From the NCBI GenBank assembly GCA_003996215.1, contig QJPP01007526.1:186001-250000 (forward strand): 64,000 bases of DNA, given 5' to 3'. The stretch comes from Jaltomata sinuosa (Eukaryota > Streptophyta > Magnoliopsida > Solanales > Solanaceae). A program made the translations under genes and the position numbers. Numbering within the stretch: the first letter of the stretch is position 1; every line of letters begins with the position of its first letter. The notes under the pieces were generated by a model that ran no database searches, had not been told where the DNA came from, and saw only the letters and a list, made by a program, of their open reading frames with translations. This document shows, piece after piece, positions 38,601 to 50,291 of this stretch.

Positions 38601-39110
38601 CCTTTGCTGCAATAAATTAGCTAAACATAGAAACCCATTTTCTTTACTTATCTAAATTTCCCTTGAAAATCTCATTTTCTTTTATTTATTGAACACATAA
38701 AGATGCAAACTTTGAACCTTATCAGCAGCAACTGAAGCTCCAATAAAATTGGGTATCCGATGATGAACGGGTCTAGGAAATTGGGCTATGTTTCGGGCTT
38801 CCATCAAGTCCCAAACCCGTTTACGGATAACCCATTTCCAAGCCTTCGGGTCTCGTTGGTTTTGGGTCTCCATTTCAGAGGTTTCAGCCATGGCTTTACG
38901 AGCCTCGGCGTCGAGTCTGTTACGCTCGGCTTCGTATGCGGCGTCGTCGAAAACGACGTCGTTTCTTTTCTGGGATTCCACTTTGAATGAAAATTTGGGA
39001 ATATCAGAAAAATTGAGAGAAATGGGGAAATTGGATTTGGGGAGAAGGCTGTGTTTGGCTATGGAAGCGAAGGGAAATGCAGAGGAAATTCGGAATACGT
39101 GTACTTCCAT
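35650..39110 (-). CDS. 5-formyltetrahydrofolate cyclo-ligase-like protein COG0212, plastid-type, 6 exons
   Basis: Exons in transcript order: 39110-38718, 38368-38278, 37446-37220, 36436-36361, 36141-36016, 35798-35650; all GT-AG, 1062 nt, 353 aa, ending in a basic RRR tail. The N-terminus (about 1-45) is rich in Ser, Phe and basic residues with few acids, as in plastid transit peptides. From about residue 110 it matches the NagB/RpiA/5-FCL fold: KAWKWVIRKRVWDLME, a PQPRLRTGFFSVLE segment at the expected nucleotide-site position, VDLIVIGSVAVDPKTGARLG, and the signature GKGEGFAELEYGMLR split by intron 3. This is the land-plant COG0212 group (Arabidopsis At1g76730 type, about 354 aa), paralogous to but distinct from true 5-FCL; earlier comparative work linked COG0212 to thiamin metabolism rather than folate. 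The ATG at 39110 was chosen by family length: the frame stays open upstream to 39266 but only through MITE-derived DNA. A SINE lies in intron 1. Confidence 0.93.
38398..38610 (-). mobile_element. SolS-type SINE in COG0212 intron 1
   Basis: On the minus strand: A box GGCCTAGTGG, B box-like CAGGTTTAAATTTC, body TTTTCCATCTGTCCTAG and TAGAGTTACTTGATACCTGT, then GTGGAATTAATCGAGGTGC. Perfect 11-bp target duplication AATAAATTAGC at 38387-38397 and 38611-38621. It is in the same sense as the host gene. Confidence 0.93.
38718..39110 (-). other. Exon 1 of the COG0212 gene, parent of the pseudogene fragment
   Basis: This 131-codon exon carries the transit peptide and the start of the catalytic region. 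A degraded copy of nearly all of it lies at 45458-45735. Two open frames on the opposite strand here (38760-38990 and 38788-39120) are antisense shadows of this exon. Confidence 0.9.
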
Positions 39111-39310
39111 GAAAGGGTAGCTCTCTCTCTGCAACTTCTTCAGGACTATTTGGATTTTTGGAACTGATTTTCCTTTTCTTAGGTATGTTTGGTAATATTT
39201 TTCCTGGAAATGTTTTCCGAAAATAAATAAGAAATACGTAAGTTTCTTAAATAAGCAAAAAAACATTACGCATCAAAGAACATTTATAAGTAATCTAGTA
39301 TAATAGTATG

Positions 39311-40016
39311 TAGTGGCGGAATCAAAATTTTATTCAAGCAGGTTTAAGTTACAATAAACCATAATGGTAGTCTATACGAATAATTATGGTGTGTATACAT
39401 ATATATAAAAATTATATTATTCATATACCTTTAAAAATATCGTTTTGAAGTGATGTCTAATTAAAAAGAAAGTAAATAATTAAACATAACAATATTATTT
39501 CCTAACAAAAATGTATCAACTTTTTAACTACTTATAAGATTGAAATTTTTAGCATATCTTAATTTTAAAATGTTAAATATTATTCTTATAAATAACAATA
39601 AAAATGTAGCAATTTTGAAAAACATAAATAAAATAAGAAAATAATTTAGTAGATAATAAATAAATAAAACAAAAAAATGTACTAACCTAACTTGTATACC
39701 AAGAAAGAATTTAAAAAAAACACAACTTTGTAGCTTACAGAAGAATTTAAACTAATATAATAAAAAGTACTATTTAAAAGATATAATATATACCTAAATT
39801 ATTATTAATAATTTAAACAATTTAAGTTAAATATAATATATACCTAAATTATTATTAATAATTTAAAAAGTATGCCTGTATAAAGATTCGATCTTGGGTC
39901 TCGAGAAAAATATTTGAACCCACTTGACCACTATGAATTAATATATGTAAAATGTAAAAAAAAATCGACAAAGCAGGTTCAATTGAACTCTCTTGAACCA
40001 ATGTAGGTCCGCGCTA
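39311..40016. mobile_element. Nested hAT-type element, (C/T)AGTGGCG family, 706 bp
   Basis: Termini TAGTGGCGGA / TCCGCGCTA with a perfect 8-bp duplication ATAGTATG at 39303-39310 and 40017-40024. It holds a local duplication (AATATATACCTAAATTATTA at about 39786 and 39835). Non-coding. It lies inside the MITE at 39180-40290, so it came later. Confidence 0.92.
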
Positions 40017-40053
40017 ATAGTATGTGGGCATGTGGGGTAGGGAGTAGGAGTTC

Positions 40054-40082
40054 GGGGGGGGGGGGGGGGGGGGGGGGGGGGG
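40054..40082. repeat. Homopolymer of 29 G
   Basis: An uninterrupted G run in the G-rich centre of the MITE at 39180-40290. Its exact length may be an assembly estimate. Confidence 0.9.
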
Positions 40083-40805
40083 TGTTGTGGAGAATAGGGA
40101 TGTTAGGTGGATGGAAAAGAGATAATGAACTTGAAATGTGAACTTGTTTTTCTACTTCAAGTCATTTTCCTTCATTTTAAGGAGTTTATTTTCCTAGAAA
40201 AAAATAATTTTCACAATATTTTGACCAACTAAACATGAGAAAATTGAAAATATTTTTTGAAAAATATTTTTCTCCATACCAAACACACTTTGTTTGGGGT
40301 CTTTTTCTCCGCTATTTTGATCGAATATAAACATAATATTGCACCCTTGAAGGCGTTTGTTATCGAGATAAGATGAAATATTTCAAGATTAAATTTGAAA
40401 AAAATATAGTTAACCAAAAAGAAAGAGCTAAATAAAGAGAATATATCATATAAGACATTCTCTTTTTAGTGTGAGAAGAAAAGTTAGCATCATTCAATTG
40501 CTATATATGAATCAACGATAGAGATAGGATTTGAAATTTATGAATTCAAAATTTTAATTAAAATCTTTAAAATTATTAAGATTAAAATTAATAAGTTATA
40601 CATTTTTTATGATTTTTTTCAATATTTGGATTAAAGTTACTAGATTTGGCTTAGTAGTGGCAATTCTGACCCATTTTTCACTAATCCGCTTAATCCGTTT
40701 ATATTTAAATGGTTAAACTACCAAAAGAGACATACCTCCTTATCATATTTACTAACTCTCCCACTACTTTATTTAAATTACTTAATATACCACATGTAAA
40801 CACCT

Positions 40806-40920
40806 TGATACATCGCTCCAGGTCGTGATACATCGCCTCACCTCGTGATACATCGCCCCGATGTATCAAAGGTAATTATCCAGAGGTGAGGCAATGTATC
40901 ACGCTTTGGGCGATGTATCA
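40806..40920. repeat. Cluster of GATACATCG in both orientations
   Basis: GATACATCG occurs at 40807, 40827 and 40847; its complement occurs at 40859 and 40911, with a one-mismatch copy at 40892. GATACATCGCCTCACCTC (40827-40844) and GAGGTGAGGCAATGTATC (40883-40900) are inverted arms with one mismatch. Confidence 0.85.
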
Positions 40921-41099
40921 GAGTGAAGTGAGGTGGGAAAAAGAATAATTAGCTCCCAAAGATGTGTGTTTTACGTAAGTTACCCTATTTAAATAGATTG
41001 GGTGAGTGATTTTTAATAATGGGTCAAATATGGGCTCAACCCATATTTAATCTGCTGAAAAATGGGTAAATCATGGGTAAAATATGGGTAATAAGAGTT

Positions 41100-42084
41100 G
41101 GAAAAATTATGGTACATAGAATATTGAAGGGCTTAATTACGGGATATGGGTTAACTTTTATGTAATTACATTTTATAGGTATAGTTTAAAACAAGTAGCT
41201 ATTATTTTGGGCAACATATACATTTTGGGGGAAAAGAAACGTATATTATCTAAAAATAGAAAATAACATAAATCATGAGCATCTTTATTTACCATATATT
41301 CTCTCTCCAAACTTGCCAATAATAGCTCAAATCACCATTCACATATAACTGTATATGACACGCGTATATACAAATACAAAATAAAATAAGAAAATTTCAA
41401 AACGTATATGCAAAAAAAGTATAATTGAATGTAGGTTTGAGTTTTGCATAATTGAATCTCAGTTGAGTTTTGTATATGAGATTATACCTACCACTATATA
41501 CATTTGAAACGACGTATATGCTTAGTTAACATGAATCTCAAATTGATATATATAATTAAAATTTGTGCAATTGGAATGATTTGTTTTTGGTTATACATTT
41601 GTATATGAGATTCATACTTTTGAGGTTCAAATGTATATGAGATTCATACTTTGAGATTCAAACTTTAAGATTAAAATGTATATGAGATTTATACATATCA
41701 GTATATATATTTGAAATATATATACTTAGTTAACTTGAATCTCAAATACATATATAGATTAGATGGTGAACACATGAGTATATGAAATTGTAAAGTATAT
41801 GAATGATTATTTGTATCTGAGATTTTTCAGTTGTATCAGTCAATTATGAAGAGAGAATATTAATGAGAATAAAAGATGCATGATTTATAGAGATTTTCAT
41901 TTTAAAAAGATTTTTCTAACTGATTTTTTGAAATCTTTTTTTATGGTATATACGTATATAAGTGTTTATATACAAATCGAAAGCTGATTTTAGAACTTAT
42001 AATTAGCTACACTTTATAATTAAGAAACTTAAGCTATGAGCCCTGAATAATTTAACAAACTATAGCTATTTATGAAATTTTGCC
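41100..42084. mobile_element. Mutator-type repeat, copy C, intact, 985 bp
   Basis: Termini GGAAAAATTATGG and GAAATTTTGCC (imperfect inverted) with a perfect 9-bp target duplication ATAAGAGTT at 41091-41099 and 42085-42093. The 9-bp size points to the Mutator superfamily. Internal text matches copies A and B. Confidence 0.92.
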
Positions 42085-42093
42085 ATAAGAGTT

Positions 42094-45000
42094 TGCTTCT
42101 ATTCAAATTTGGTATCCAAGCTTACCAGACATAATGACTCTTACTAGTGGTGAATTTCGTACTATTAGCACACTCCATCATATAAAGACCAGCCCACTTT
42201 TAAACTTTAAGATATTATTTTATTTTGTTTTTTACATTAATATTAATTATCTTTATATGTAGTGTATTCTACAATGAAGAATGGAAGTATGTATGTTTGA
42301 AAAGCTGTACCTCTGTCAGCTCATACATCGCACAATATTTTTTTATTATTTAGCATTTTAAATAATAACTATGAATTGTAAATATCCAAATTATAGCTAT
42401 AGAAGATCTCTAATTAAGTCTAAACTATAGTTATTTTTGAAATATTGTCATATTCACTCTCTATATATATATACTAGTTCTGAGAACGTGCGCTATACGT
42501 TTAAACACACAGAAGAAATCTAAACAAATTTTTGATAATTGATCAAATTTGATGAATAAATATATTTCTCGACAAAACTTACAAACAAAGCAAAATAGAT
42601 GTACATCCATCAATTCGGACCAAGCGTTTAAAAGTACTATCCCACTTCACAACTATTTTTTCTATTGCAGTTAATCTGCAAGGAACTACAAGAAGGAAAA
42701 AGAAATAGCCATCAGAAAAAAAGATTGTGTCATGACCATTACCGCGATTCATTATCTAAACCTAACCAAATAATTAAGCAAATATCAAATATTACTAAAA
42801 GTAAGATCGTATCATAGCACAGAAAAAAATCTTATAAAATGCACATAATATTTTTTTTTTGACAATAAAATGTGAAATATTACCGTACCAACAAAAATGT
42901 ACACCTAAAGAGCACCAGCCTTCGGCAAAGCTGCCACAAGGAAAAAAGGCCTCAACAAACTACATACAAAGTTTATCTATGAAACTCCTGCAATGTCTAG
43001 CACTTCTAGATCCCTGAAACATATGCACCCTCCCTCTAGTTACATTTTGAATTTGCTGAAAAATAAAATTTTCATCTACAGAATGACTTCTAAAGATCTT
43101 CCCATTTCTAGTTGACAATATATTGTACAACATGGCCACATGATATTTATAAGCCAAAAGTTTATATAAAATTTTATAGAAACTTAAAAGTCATGTGGGA
43201 GAGATATCCTTAAATGTCTTTAGAATTTATAGTTAACGTTATAAAAGAGTGAAAGGACATATACATGAAATAAGAATTTAATTCTCAAAAACTATTACAT
43301 TTGAATGTGCAATTACCGATTCTAGTAGCAAGGAATTAAAGGTACACCCACGGTACCTAGTTTATATCCTCATGGCTAATTCATTGAACAATATAATTAG
43401 GAGTCTTTTTATCTTCTTGATAATCATAACTTAATATTAATTTATCATACAATATGAATAAATTATAATTGCAAGAATTTGATAAATCTGATATTTATAA
43501 CATGAATATGAAGAGATAAAAGTCAATTACTCCAAAAGGTGAAATTAGTTCTATAACTCAAAACATTTATGTCAAGCTTTAAATACATAGAAAATTAAAT
43601 AGAAGGATACAATATGATTTAAAATATTAATATATTCAATATTTAGTATAATATAATATGATTACTATTTAATATTTATTTAATTAGTTATTTTATAATA
43701 TATTTATTTAGTGTAAGGGTAAAATAATAATCTGACTTTTCACTTTGGAGCTTCACACTTTTAATATAATATGATATGATAGTAACTATTTTTATTGGTC
43801 ACTTTAAGTTGCCATATCATTAAGGAAAATATTTAATATTTTCTGTATCCAATTTATGTATCATACTGCTGTTTTTTTGTCTGTTTCAAAAATTATTTCA
43901 TTTAACTTTTTGATTCTTTTATTCTTAACAAGATGATTTATAATCATTCAAATATTTATGGCTTATTTTAAATTATAAATTTTAAAAAAAATTCTTTACT
44001 TTTAAATTCACGTCCAATCAAATAAGGTCACATAAATTAAAATGAAGGGAGTAATATTTCTTTAACTAAATTAGTTTTATATTTTTTTAGTGAGTAATTA
44101 ATGACAATTTCTCATATTAGTAAGGATGGAATTGAAGAAAATAAATATTTTCTTCATTTTGTAAATTGATAAATATTCTAATTATGTTTTGTTGTTGCAA
44201 AAGTGACAGATACAACGGATCAAAAAAGTAATTAACACGATCAAAAAATCCAAGCAACGCAAATCTTTCTTGAAATTCTTACAATTCAGCTTTGGGAGAT
44301 CATAAAAATGGGTTAGGATTGTTATTTACCTAACTCGTTTTTTTACCCGTATTAATATGGGCAGATTTACAACCCGCACATTTTATCTAACTCATTTTTA
44401 ACCCGTCTAAATTTGATTCAACCCGCCTATTTGCCACCATTAATTTGGCCAAATACAAGATTAATTTGTTCTACATATGAACCCGGGAGGATTGCTCAAT
44501 GTATGATGAATTAATTATACAGCCTAAAAAGCAAGGCCTCAATTTGGAGTTGTCTATTATTCTAAATAAGAAGGTAATTTATTTGTTATTGGTACAACGT
44601 GTGAAAGACAAGAAAAAGTTGATGCCCGTCTTTGACAAGTTCATGCATCTGCTCCCAAAAAATTTAATTAAAATTATGCTCCCTAATGACTCCAATTAAA
44701 TTAACAAGTTGACCTAATTTTAGATCCATAATTTTAGAATATGCACATGAAAGTTAATCTTGGTAAAATAATAATTTTAAAATATAAAGAAAGAATAAAT
44801 GGTCCTTCAGAATTCAGATCCTACTAATTAGGATACAACATGAGCTTTTTGCCACAGGGAGGTTACATAAAAAAACTGAAATATATAAATGCAAGGTATT
44901 AATGACCTTGAATCATCTTCTTAAGGATTCATTTCTAGTTCTACGATTCAAGCATAAAGAAAACTTGCATTCATTAGAATGTGAATGTGCTCCCCAATGA

Positions 45001-45457
45001 CTCCAATAGTTAATTAAGAGGGTTTATTGATCGAATTAATCTTTATTTGTGAGATTTAAAGGATAAGCTGATTGAGACAATGAAATACGTAAACAAAATA
45101 AAGGTGCAAGTAATTGAGAAACTAACGCAAATTGATTGAAATAAAGAACAATTAAGTAAATATAGCATGTATCATCTTGATCCAGGTGATATCCTTGTTA
45201 GTGATATGCCCGGTTGAACTCAAAAGGATGCTCAAAGCTGAAATATGAATGAAGATATTGCAAGAGAGAAATATAAATACACGGTAATAGAATTCGATTG
45301 TTTACAATGTGATAGATAGCTTTCTACGACTTTTATAGATAATTATATTCTCTTAACTCGTGTTAAATGACATTTAGGAGAAAAAGAGTAACGTCGTAAT
45401 ACCTGAGGGACGATTTCATAATGACCAATTAAGCTTTCGGAATATGCTTAAGCTTGG
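42094..45457. other. Intergenic, no gene seen
   Basis: AT-rich DNA. Blocks such as AACCCGCACATTTTATC near 44370 echo text near 41040 (CTCAACCCATATTTAATC) and may be parts of one repeat family. A 66-codon frame at 44499-44699 has no recognised domain. Confidence 0.5.
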
Positions 45458-45735
45458 TCCGGGTATCCAATGATGAACGGGTCTTGGAAATTGGGCTATA
45501 TTTTGGACTTCCATCAAGTCCCAAACCCGTTTCGGATAAGCTTTCGGGTTTTGTTAGTTTCAGAGGTTTCAGCCATGCATGGCTTTACGAGTCTGTGACA
45601 CTCGGCCTCGTCAAAAACGATGTCGTTCCTCTTCTAGCATTCCACTTTGAATGAGAGTATCAGCAAAATTGAGAGAGGATAGCGAAATGGGGAAGTGTGA
45701 TTTGGAGGGAATGGAAATTTGGAATATATACATCA
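45458..45735 (-). pseudogene. Degraded copy of COG0212 exon 1
   Basis: The segment aligns base for base with 38752-39103 of the intact gene on the same strand: the shared text starts at GGTATCCAATGATGAACGGG (parent has one G for A) and continues through the ATCAAGTCCCAAACCCGTTT block, the TTTCAGAGGTTTCAGCCATG block and the ATTCCACTTTGAATGA block. It has internal deletions (among them the segment around parent 38824-38870 and the GC-rich segment near 38905-38945), loses the start codon, and has no downstream exon in order. It cannot encode the protein. Confidence 0.88.
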
Positions 45736-45860
45736 AAGTAGATTTGACAGCATAAGCACATACAGAAAAGAGACAGTAACCACAATAAAATAAAAGGATA
45801 GCCGAAGCATATAAAGTGTTACTAGCAAAATTGGGCCAAATGATCTCTTTTTGATTTGAC

Positions 45861-46091
45861 AAATGGTTACCAAATCATCGAATTATGTGCGAGCTTATTC
45901 AAGGACCGTTGACTCTTAATGACACGAGAGCAACAGTGGATAAAGTCTTATTTAACAATGGTACCTAGACACTATCACACACCTTCTAAATTGTACCTAT
46001 GTTTCCCGTAACGCAACCAAAGACGATGCAGCTGTATGGAAACCAAATTCTAAAGGTATTCTAACTACTAAATCTGTATACCAGATGCTCT
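45861..46091 (+). pseudogene. LINE (non-LTR retrotransposon) 3' remnant
   Basis: One frame reads WLPNHRIMCELIQGPLTLND, and another further on reads DDAAVWKPNSKGILTTKSVY QML before a stop. The second motif (W-x2-x-S-x-G-x-(L/F)-(S/T)-x-K-S-x-Y) is typical of the zf-RVT region at the C-terminal end of plant LINE ORF2. The two parts lie in different frames, so the coding is broken. It lies directly beside the COG0212 exon 1 copy. Confidence 0.55.
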
Positions 46092-46626
46092 AAAGTAAGG
46101 AAACCCGCGAGATAAATCCGTGTAAAAAATTAAAAACCTTTTCTATTATTTCGAGCTTTAGCACATTTAAGTTATATAACTATAGAGGTTACTCCACTTC
46201 ACATATCTAACATCGACTAAAGTAATATACAACTTTAAATAGAATGTTCAATCATTCAAAAATCAAAGGGCAAGCCATTAAAGAGTAGATGGATGTCTTA
46301 GCAAAGAAAATTAAAAATCTGACAATACACCATACTACATATAGACAATTAGACTTAGATGTTAGGTTTCCCCCCTAACATATAGAAGTTTGATTTATAA
46401 AGAAAAGTTGGGGGATGAAAATAATTTTATATATATATATATATATGCGCATACAATGTATATGTTATGTTTTGAAAGAAAAATATTGCTACGTCCTTTT
46501 TTTTAGAAAAAATGTCGCTATTTTTGTTTTTGCCAAAAAGGACACTAATATCGCTATTTAGGAAAAATTTCATCATATTTTCATGAGCTAATTTTGTTAC
46601 CCCTAATACCTACTGCTTACTAGCAG

Positions 46627-46665
46627 TGTAAATAACTTCTTCCCTCCCGCAAAAGAATAGGATCT
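46627..46665 (-). pseudogene. Fragment of the COG0212 intron 2/exon 3 junction
   Basis: About 38 bp match parent positions 37426-37463: GTGTAAATAACTTCTTCCCT then CCCGCAAAAGAATAG against GTGTCAATAGCTGCTTCCCT then CCTGCAAAAGAATAG. The parent stretch spans the acceptor of intron 2 and the start of exon 3, so the fragment comes from unspliced DNA, not from a processed mRNA. Its position, beyond the exon 1 copy on the high-coordinate side, is out of order relative to the parent gene. Confidence 0.65.
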
Positions 46666-47096
46666 AGAATTAGAATTAGTTCAATATAGAGTTGTTAATA
46701 TGAGCTAGGCGGCCGACGCAACTCAACCAGTGATTTGATAGGATTACACTATGATTTTTTAAGCCCATTTAAGAACAAGGCTTTTTATCTTGATCCGGAT
46801 AAGTTCGTTGGCCCGTGAGGCTTGAGCGAGGTGGATTCGGCCAACCCGTGAACTAAATAAAAAATTAATTAAAAAATAAAATTAATTACTAAAAATAACA
46901 AGAGGAGTCCAAACGTAAAATCTACTTAAAACCGTCATTTTAATAGATGAAATATTATTCTTTTTTGTATGTTTTTATTGTGATCTATCGAAAGAAAACT
47001 GGATTAATATGTCTATTTAGATAGTCATATTATTACACATTAACTATTTAGTTTTCTTATTAATATCTCTATGTGGTACGAGTGGTTGTCACACCC

Positions 47097-47935
47097 CTTT
47101 TTTCGATCGAAAGCGAAGAACTAAGGGTTTTTTCAATTAAAGTGAAGGTATTGAATATGGATTATTTTATTTATTTACAGAGTCGCAACTTGAAATTGAG
47201 CTTTGGTTTTTCAAGTCGCCTTTTTGAATCCCTAATCAAAAGGAAATGACTCTTGTTATTGGTCTGTGAAAACAGAAGACCGGGTAAGGAAATATGTTGA
47301 CCCAGGGGAAGGTATGAGGCACCCCTGAGTCCCGTGGTTCTAGCACGATCGCTTTTATCAGCTTATACTTGACTTAAATTAATCTCGAATGTTAATTATG
47401 TTTATGGTATTCTTTGATATTTTTGAACTTTTATTGGTCTTGGCTAAGACGCAAGGTTGCGACCTCAACTTTAACATACGCAGATCAAAACGCACGAATG
47501 TGACCTCGACTCGCGTATCGCACTTAATTAAGGATTGAGTCTAATCGCTTTAGTTGAACCAAAGATTTATTATTTTTAAAAGGGTTTGGGTCAAGACGCA
47601 ATGTTGCGAGTTGCGACCTTGTCATTTTTCTTTACGTGTCCTTATTTAAGATGCAAAGTTGCAACCTCGGTCAAGACAATATAATATTCGCGCTCTCGCT
47701 AGAGCTTATTGTTTGGAGCATTTATTCTACTAAATTGGAGCGATTAACTTGTCCCTTTTTCACTCTTTTCTTTCAATTTTATTTGCGACGAGTTTGAAAT
47801 AATCCGCAATTCGTCACGTTCCCTTACAATTGATTTTTTCTCTTTTCTTTTATTTATGCGACGGGGTTTAAAATTAATTCGCACCCCATCTCGCTCTTTC
47901 TCACACTAGTTAATGAATCAGGCCTTAAGGCAATT
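47097..47935 (+). mobile_element. LTR-like retrotransposon segment (tentative)
   Basis: It starts TGTCACACCCC, a common plant LTR start, and continues with GC-richer text with repeated GACGCAAxGTTGCGACC motifs (about 47448, 47590 and 47650). No TG...CA partner end, primer-binding site or protein domain was found. Confidence 0.4.
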
Positions 47936-47969
47936 GTCTAGGCCCGACGTATTATCGATACTTTAAGAT

Positions 47970-48023
47970 TGAAATAGGTATCTAAACAAGATTAAATGAA
48001 ATAGGTATCTAAACAAGATTAAA
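47970..48023. repeat. Tandem duplication, 2 x 27 bp
   Basis: The unit TGAAATAGGTATCTAAACAA followed by GATTAAA is present twice without change. Confidence 0.95.
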
Positions 48024-48129
48024 TGACACTAACAAGCATGAATTTAAATATTAAATTGCACAAGCTCGAACAATTATTAAAAATTAAATTGCACAATACC
48101 ACAACTGCATTTATCCACTGAGGATGACG

Positions 48130-48161
48130 AACCATGAATATTTTCATCAATATTCATGGTT
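48130..48161. repeat. Perfect hairpin, 13-bp arms, 6-nt loop
   Basis: AACCATGAATATT, loop TTCATC, then AATATTCATGGTT. Function unknown. Confidence 0.9.
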
Positions 48162-50291
48162 ATACGTTATTCCCGAAAAGCACTTATCAAACACATTAGA
48201 AAATTACCCAATTCATTTCAATTACTCTTGCAAATAATAATAGGAATTAGGAAATAAATGGTCAAGTGAACAGTGATAACTAAATGTAACTTAGGAAACA
48301 CGAGTCTATTTTAATTTCAAAGTTAATTCTAATCTAGGAAGCTAAATAGTACATTTTTAACCTCAATTAATCTTCCAGCAATTTAACTCCTAAGAATTGT
48401 GATTAATGGAAAAGAACAGTGGCCCAATAAAGAGTGACTAATTATTCTTTAGCTCAAACAAACTACTTAACAATCTTTATATAAACAATAAATCATAAAC
48501 AATACATTTTTATATCTTTTGATTTTAACTAATCTTAAGGTTGATGTCAAACTTGAGTGCACAAGTAAGAATCTTTATTACACTACATATATCACCTTTT
48601 TTAAAATTATTAAAATATCAATTTAATTACAAATCATACCAGAATCTAAAAATTAGTTATTATTATTTTTATTATATTTAATTATGATTTTTTAATGCTA
48701 CTTAATTAAGGAACAAATAAAAAATGAGACCCACTAAATATCTCATTGTAATTAAGGAAGATAATTACAAAATAATTTTTTTTTTCTCTCTCAGTCTTAT
48801 TTCTATACTTATTCGAATTTTATTTTCTAATTGATTTAGTAGGCTTAAATTTAGAGATTTACAATTATCATTATTCAACTTAATTAATCTTTTTTCTCTG
48901 CAATTCATAAATATTTTTCTTCTCTCTTCTAAAATTCATTATATGTTATAATAAATTACATCAAAATGAATAATTTCAAGTATATAATGTGATTTTTGAG
49001 TGGTATTATCTAAGACACTCTATGCTAATATACATTGATTAATTTAATGACTATAGTATACATACATTGAAAATAATTTGTATACCAATTACATACATAA
49101 AATGTAATTCATTTTCATAATGTCTCGATATATATATATATATATATATATTTGATATAAAATTAATATGTACATGAAACATTATACCACCAGATTGTAT
49201 ATTCATTGCATACACAAATGATTTTTCATATTCTCAACTTTCGACGTATAGAATTGATATACAATTTGATATCTATGGCGTGATAATTTAATAATTTTCA
49301 AATCTAACTAAGTATAAAAGTTGATATCAAAGAGTAAAATAAGGAAATTATGATATAGGAGATATCAACTAAAGTGATAAGGAATTCTGTTGCACCTGAT
49401 TATGTTTTTTTTTCGTTTTTCTTTTCTTTTTTTTCCAGATTTTATTAAGTTGGTAGATTTTGTTAGAAAACTTATGATAGATATTGAAAACTAGAATTTA
49501 TTGGTATAAGTTGCAATATTATATCTAATATAGTATTTATGAGGTTTTTTCCCCAAACTACAAAATAACTGAAATTCACACTTAAAATATATGAACCGGA
49601 ATAAGATCAAAAGCAGGTACTTAACATAGTCAAGTCATAAGGAACTCATACCGTCTCAATTTAATTATCACATTTCATTTCACGATCATATAATAATTAG
49701 GAGAAGGATCTATTCATCTCTTGAGAATATATATTAATTTAGAGACTGGATCAAAAATATTGAATTTGAGAACTTGCATTCTGAATTTGTTAATGTAATT
49801 TAAGGGCATGCGAATTAACAAGAACAAACAATATAATTGTTAATGCAAGATTGTTTGTTAAACGTGACTAGAATAACGAATGAAAGTAATGAATAATAAG
49901 ATATTAAACAACATAAAAGTAACAAATATTATAAGCATGTTTTCCGGCATGGCTATAGAGCAACGTCATCGAAAAAACTAGTATAGAGTGAACTTGAGAA
50001 CTTTAGGTTACAAAACTTCAGAGTAATAGCTAATGAATAATGAAAATAGCAATAGGACACCAATGAGGAATAGGGATACATTTAAAGTTAAATGATGATT
50101 CATATATACACATTATTTCTGTTACGTGTGAGACTGTGTAATTGTTGAAGGAGATATTAAATTCTTTGGAAACGATTACACTTTCGGGTCTATCTTGATC
50201 GATTCATGTCATATTTACGATCACGCAATTCCAGAGCTAGATAGGTTCATTATATGATCCCGGACCTTTGTGACATAGTTGATAGTTCTTA
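48162..50291. other. Intergenic, AT-rich, no gene seen
   Basis: Apart from the TA microsatellite I see nothing assignable. Confidence 0.5.
49129..49152. repeat. (TA)n microsatellite
   Basis: About 12 TA units; similar shorter runs are at 46427-46446 and 59753-59772, the last about 150 bp upstream of the receptor kinase start codon. Confidence 0.9.

Larger units (their letters stand above)
39180..40290. mobile_element. hAT-like MITE just upstream of the COG0212 gene, split by a nested element
   Basis: Left TAGGTATGTTTGGTA and right TACCAAACACACTT are inverted. The inner part resembles the LCV-intron copy at 26984. It begins about 70 bp 5' of the start codon at 39110 and is interrupted by the element at 39311-40016. 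Confidence 0.75.

Noticed and set aside
38760..39120. Plus-strand frames opposite COG0212 exon 1
   Set aside because: Antisense shadows of a well-supported exon.
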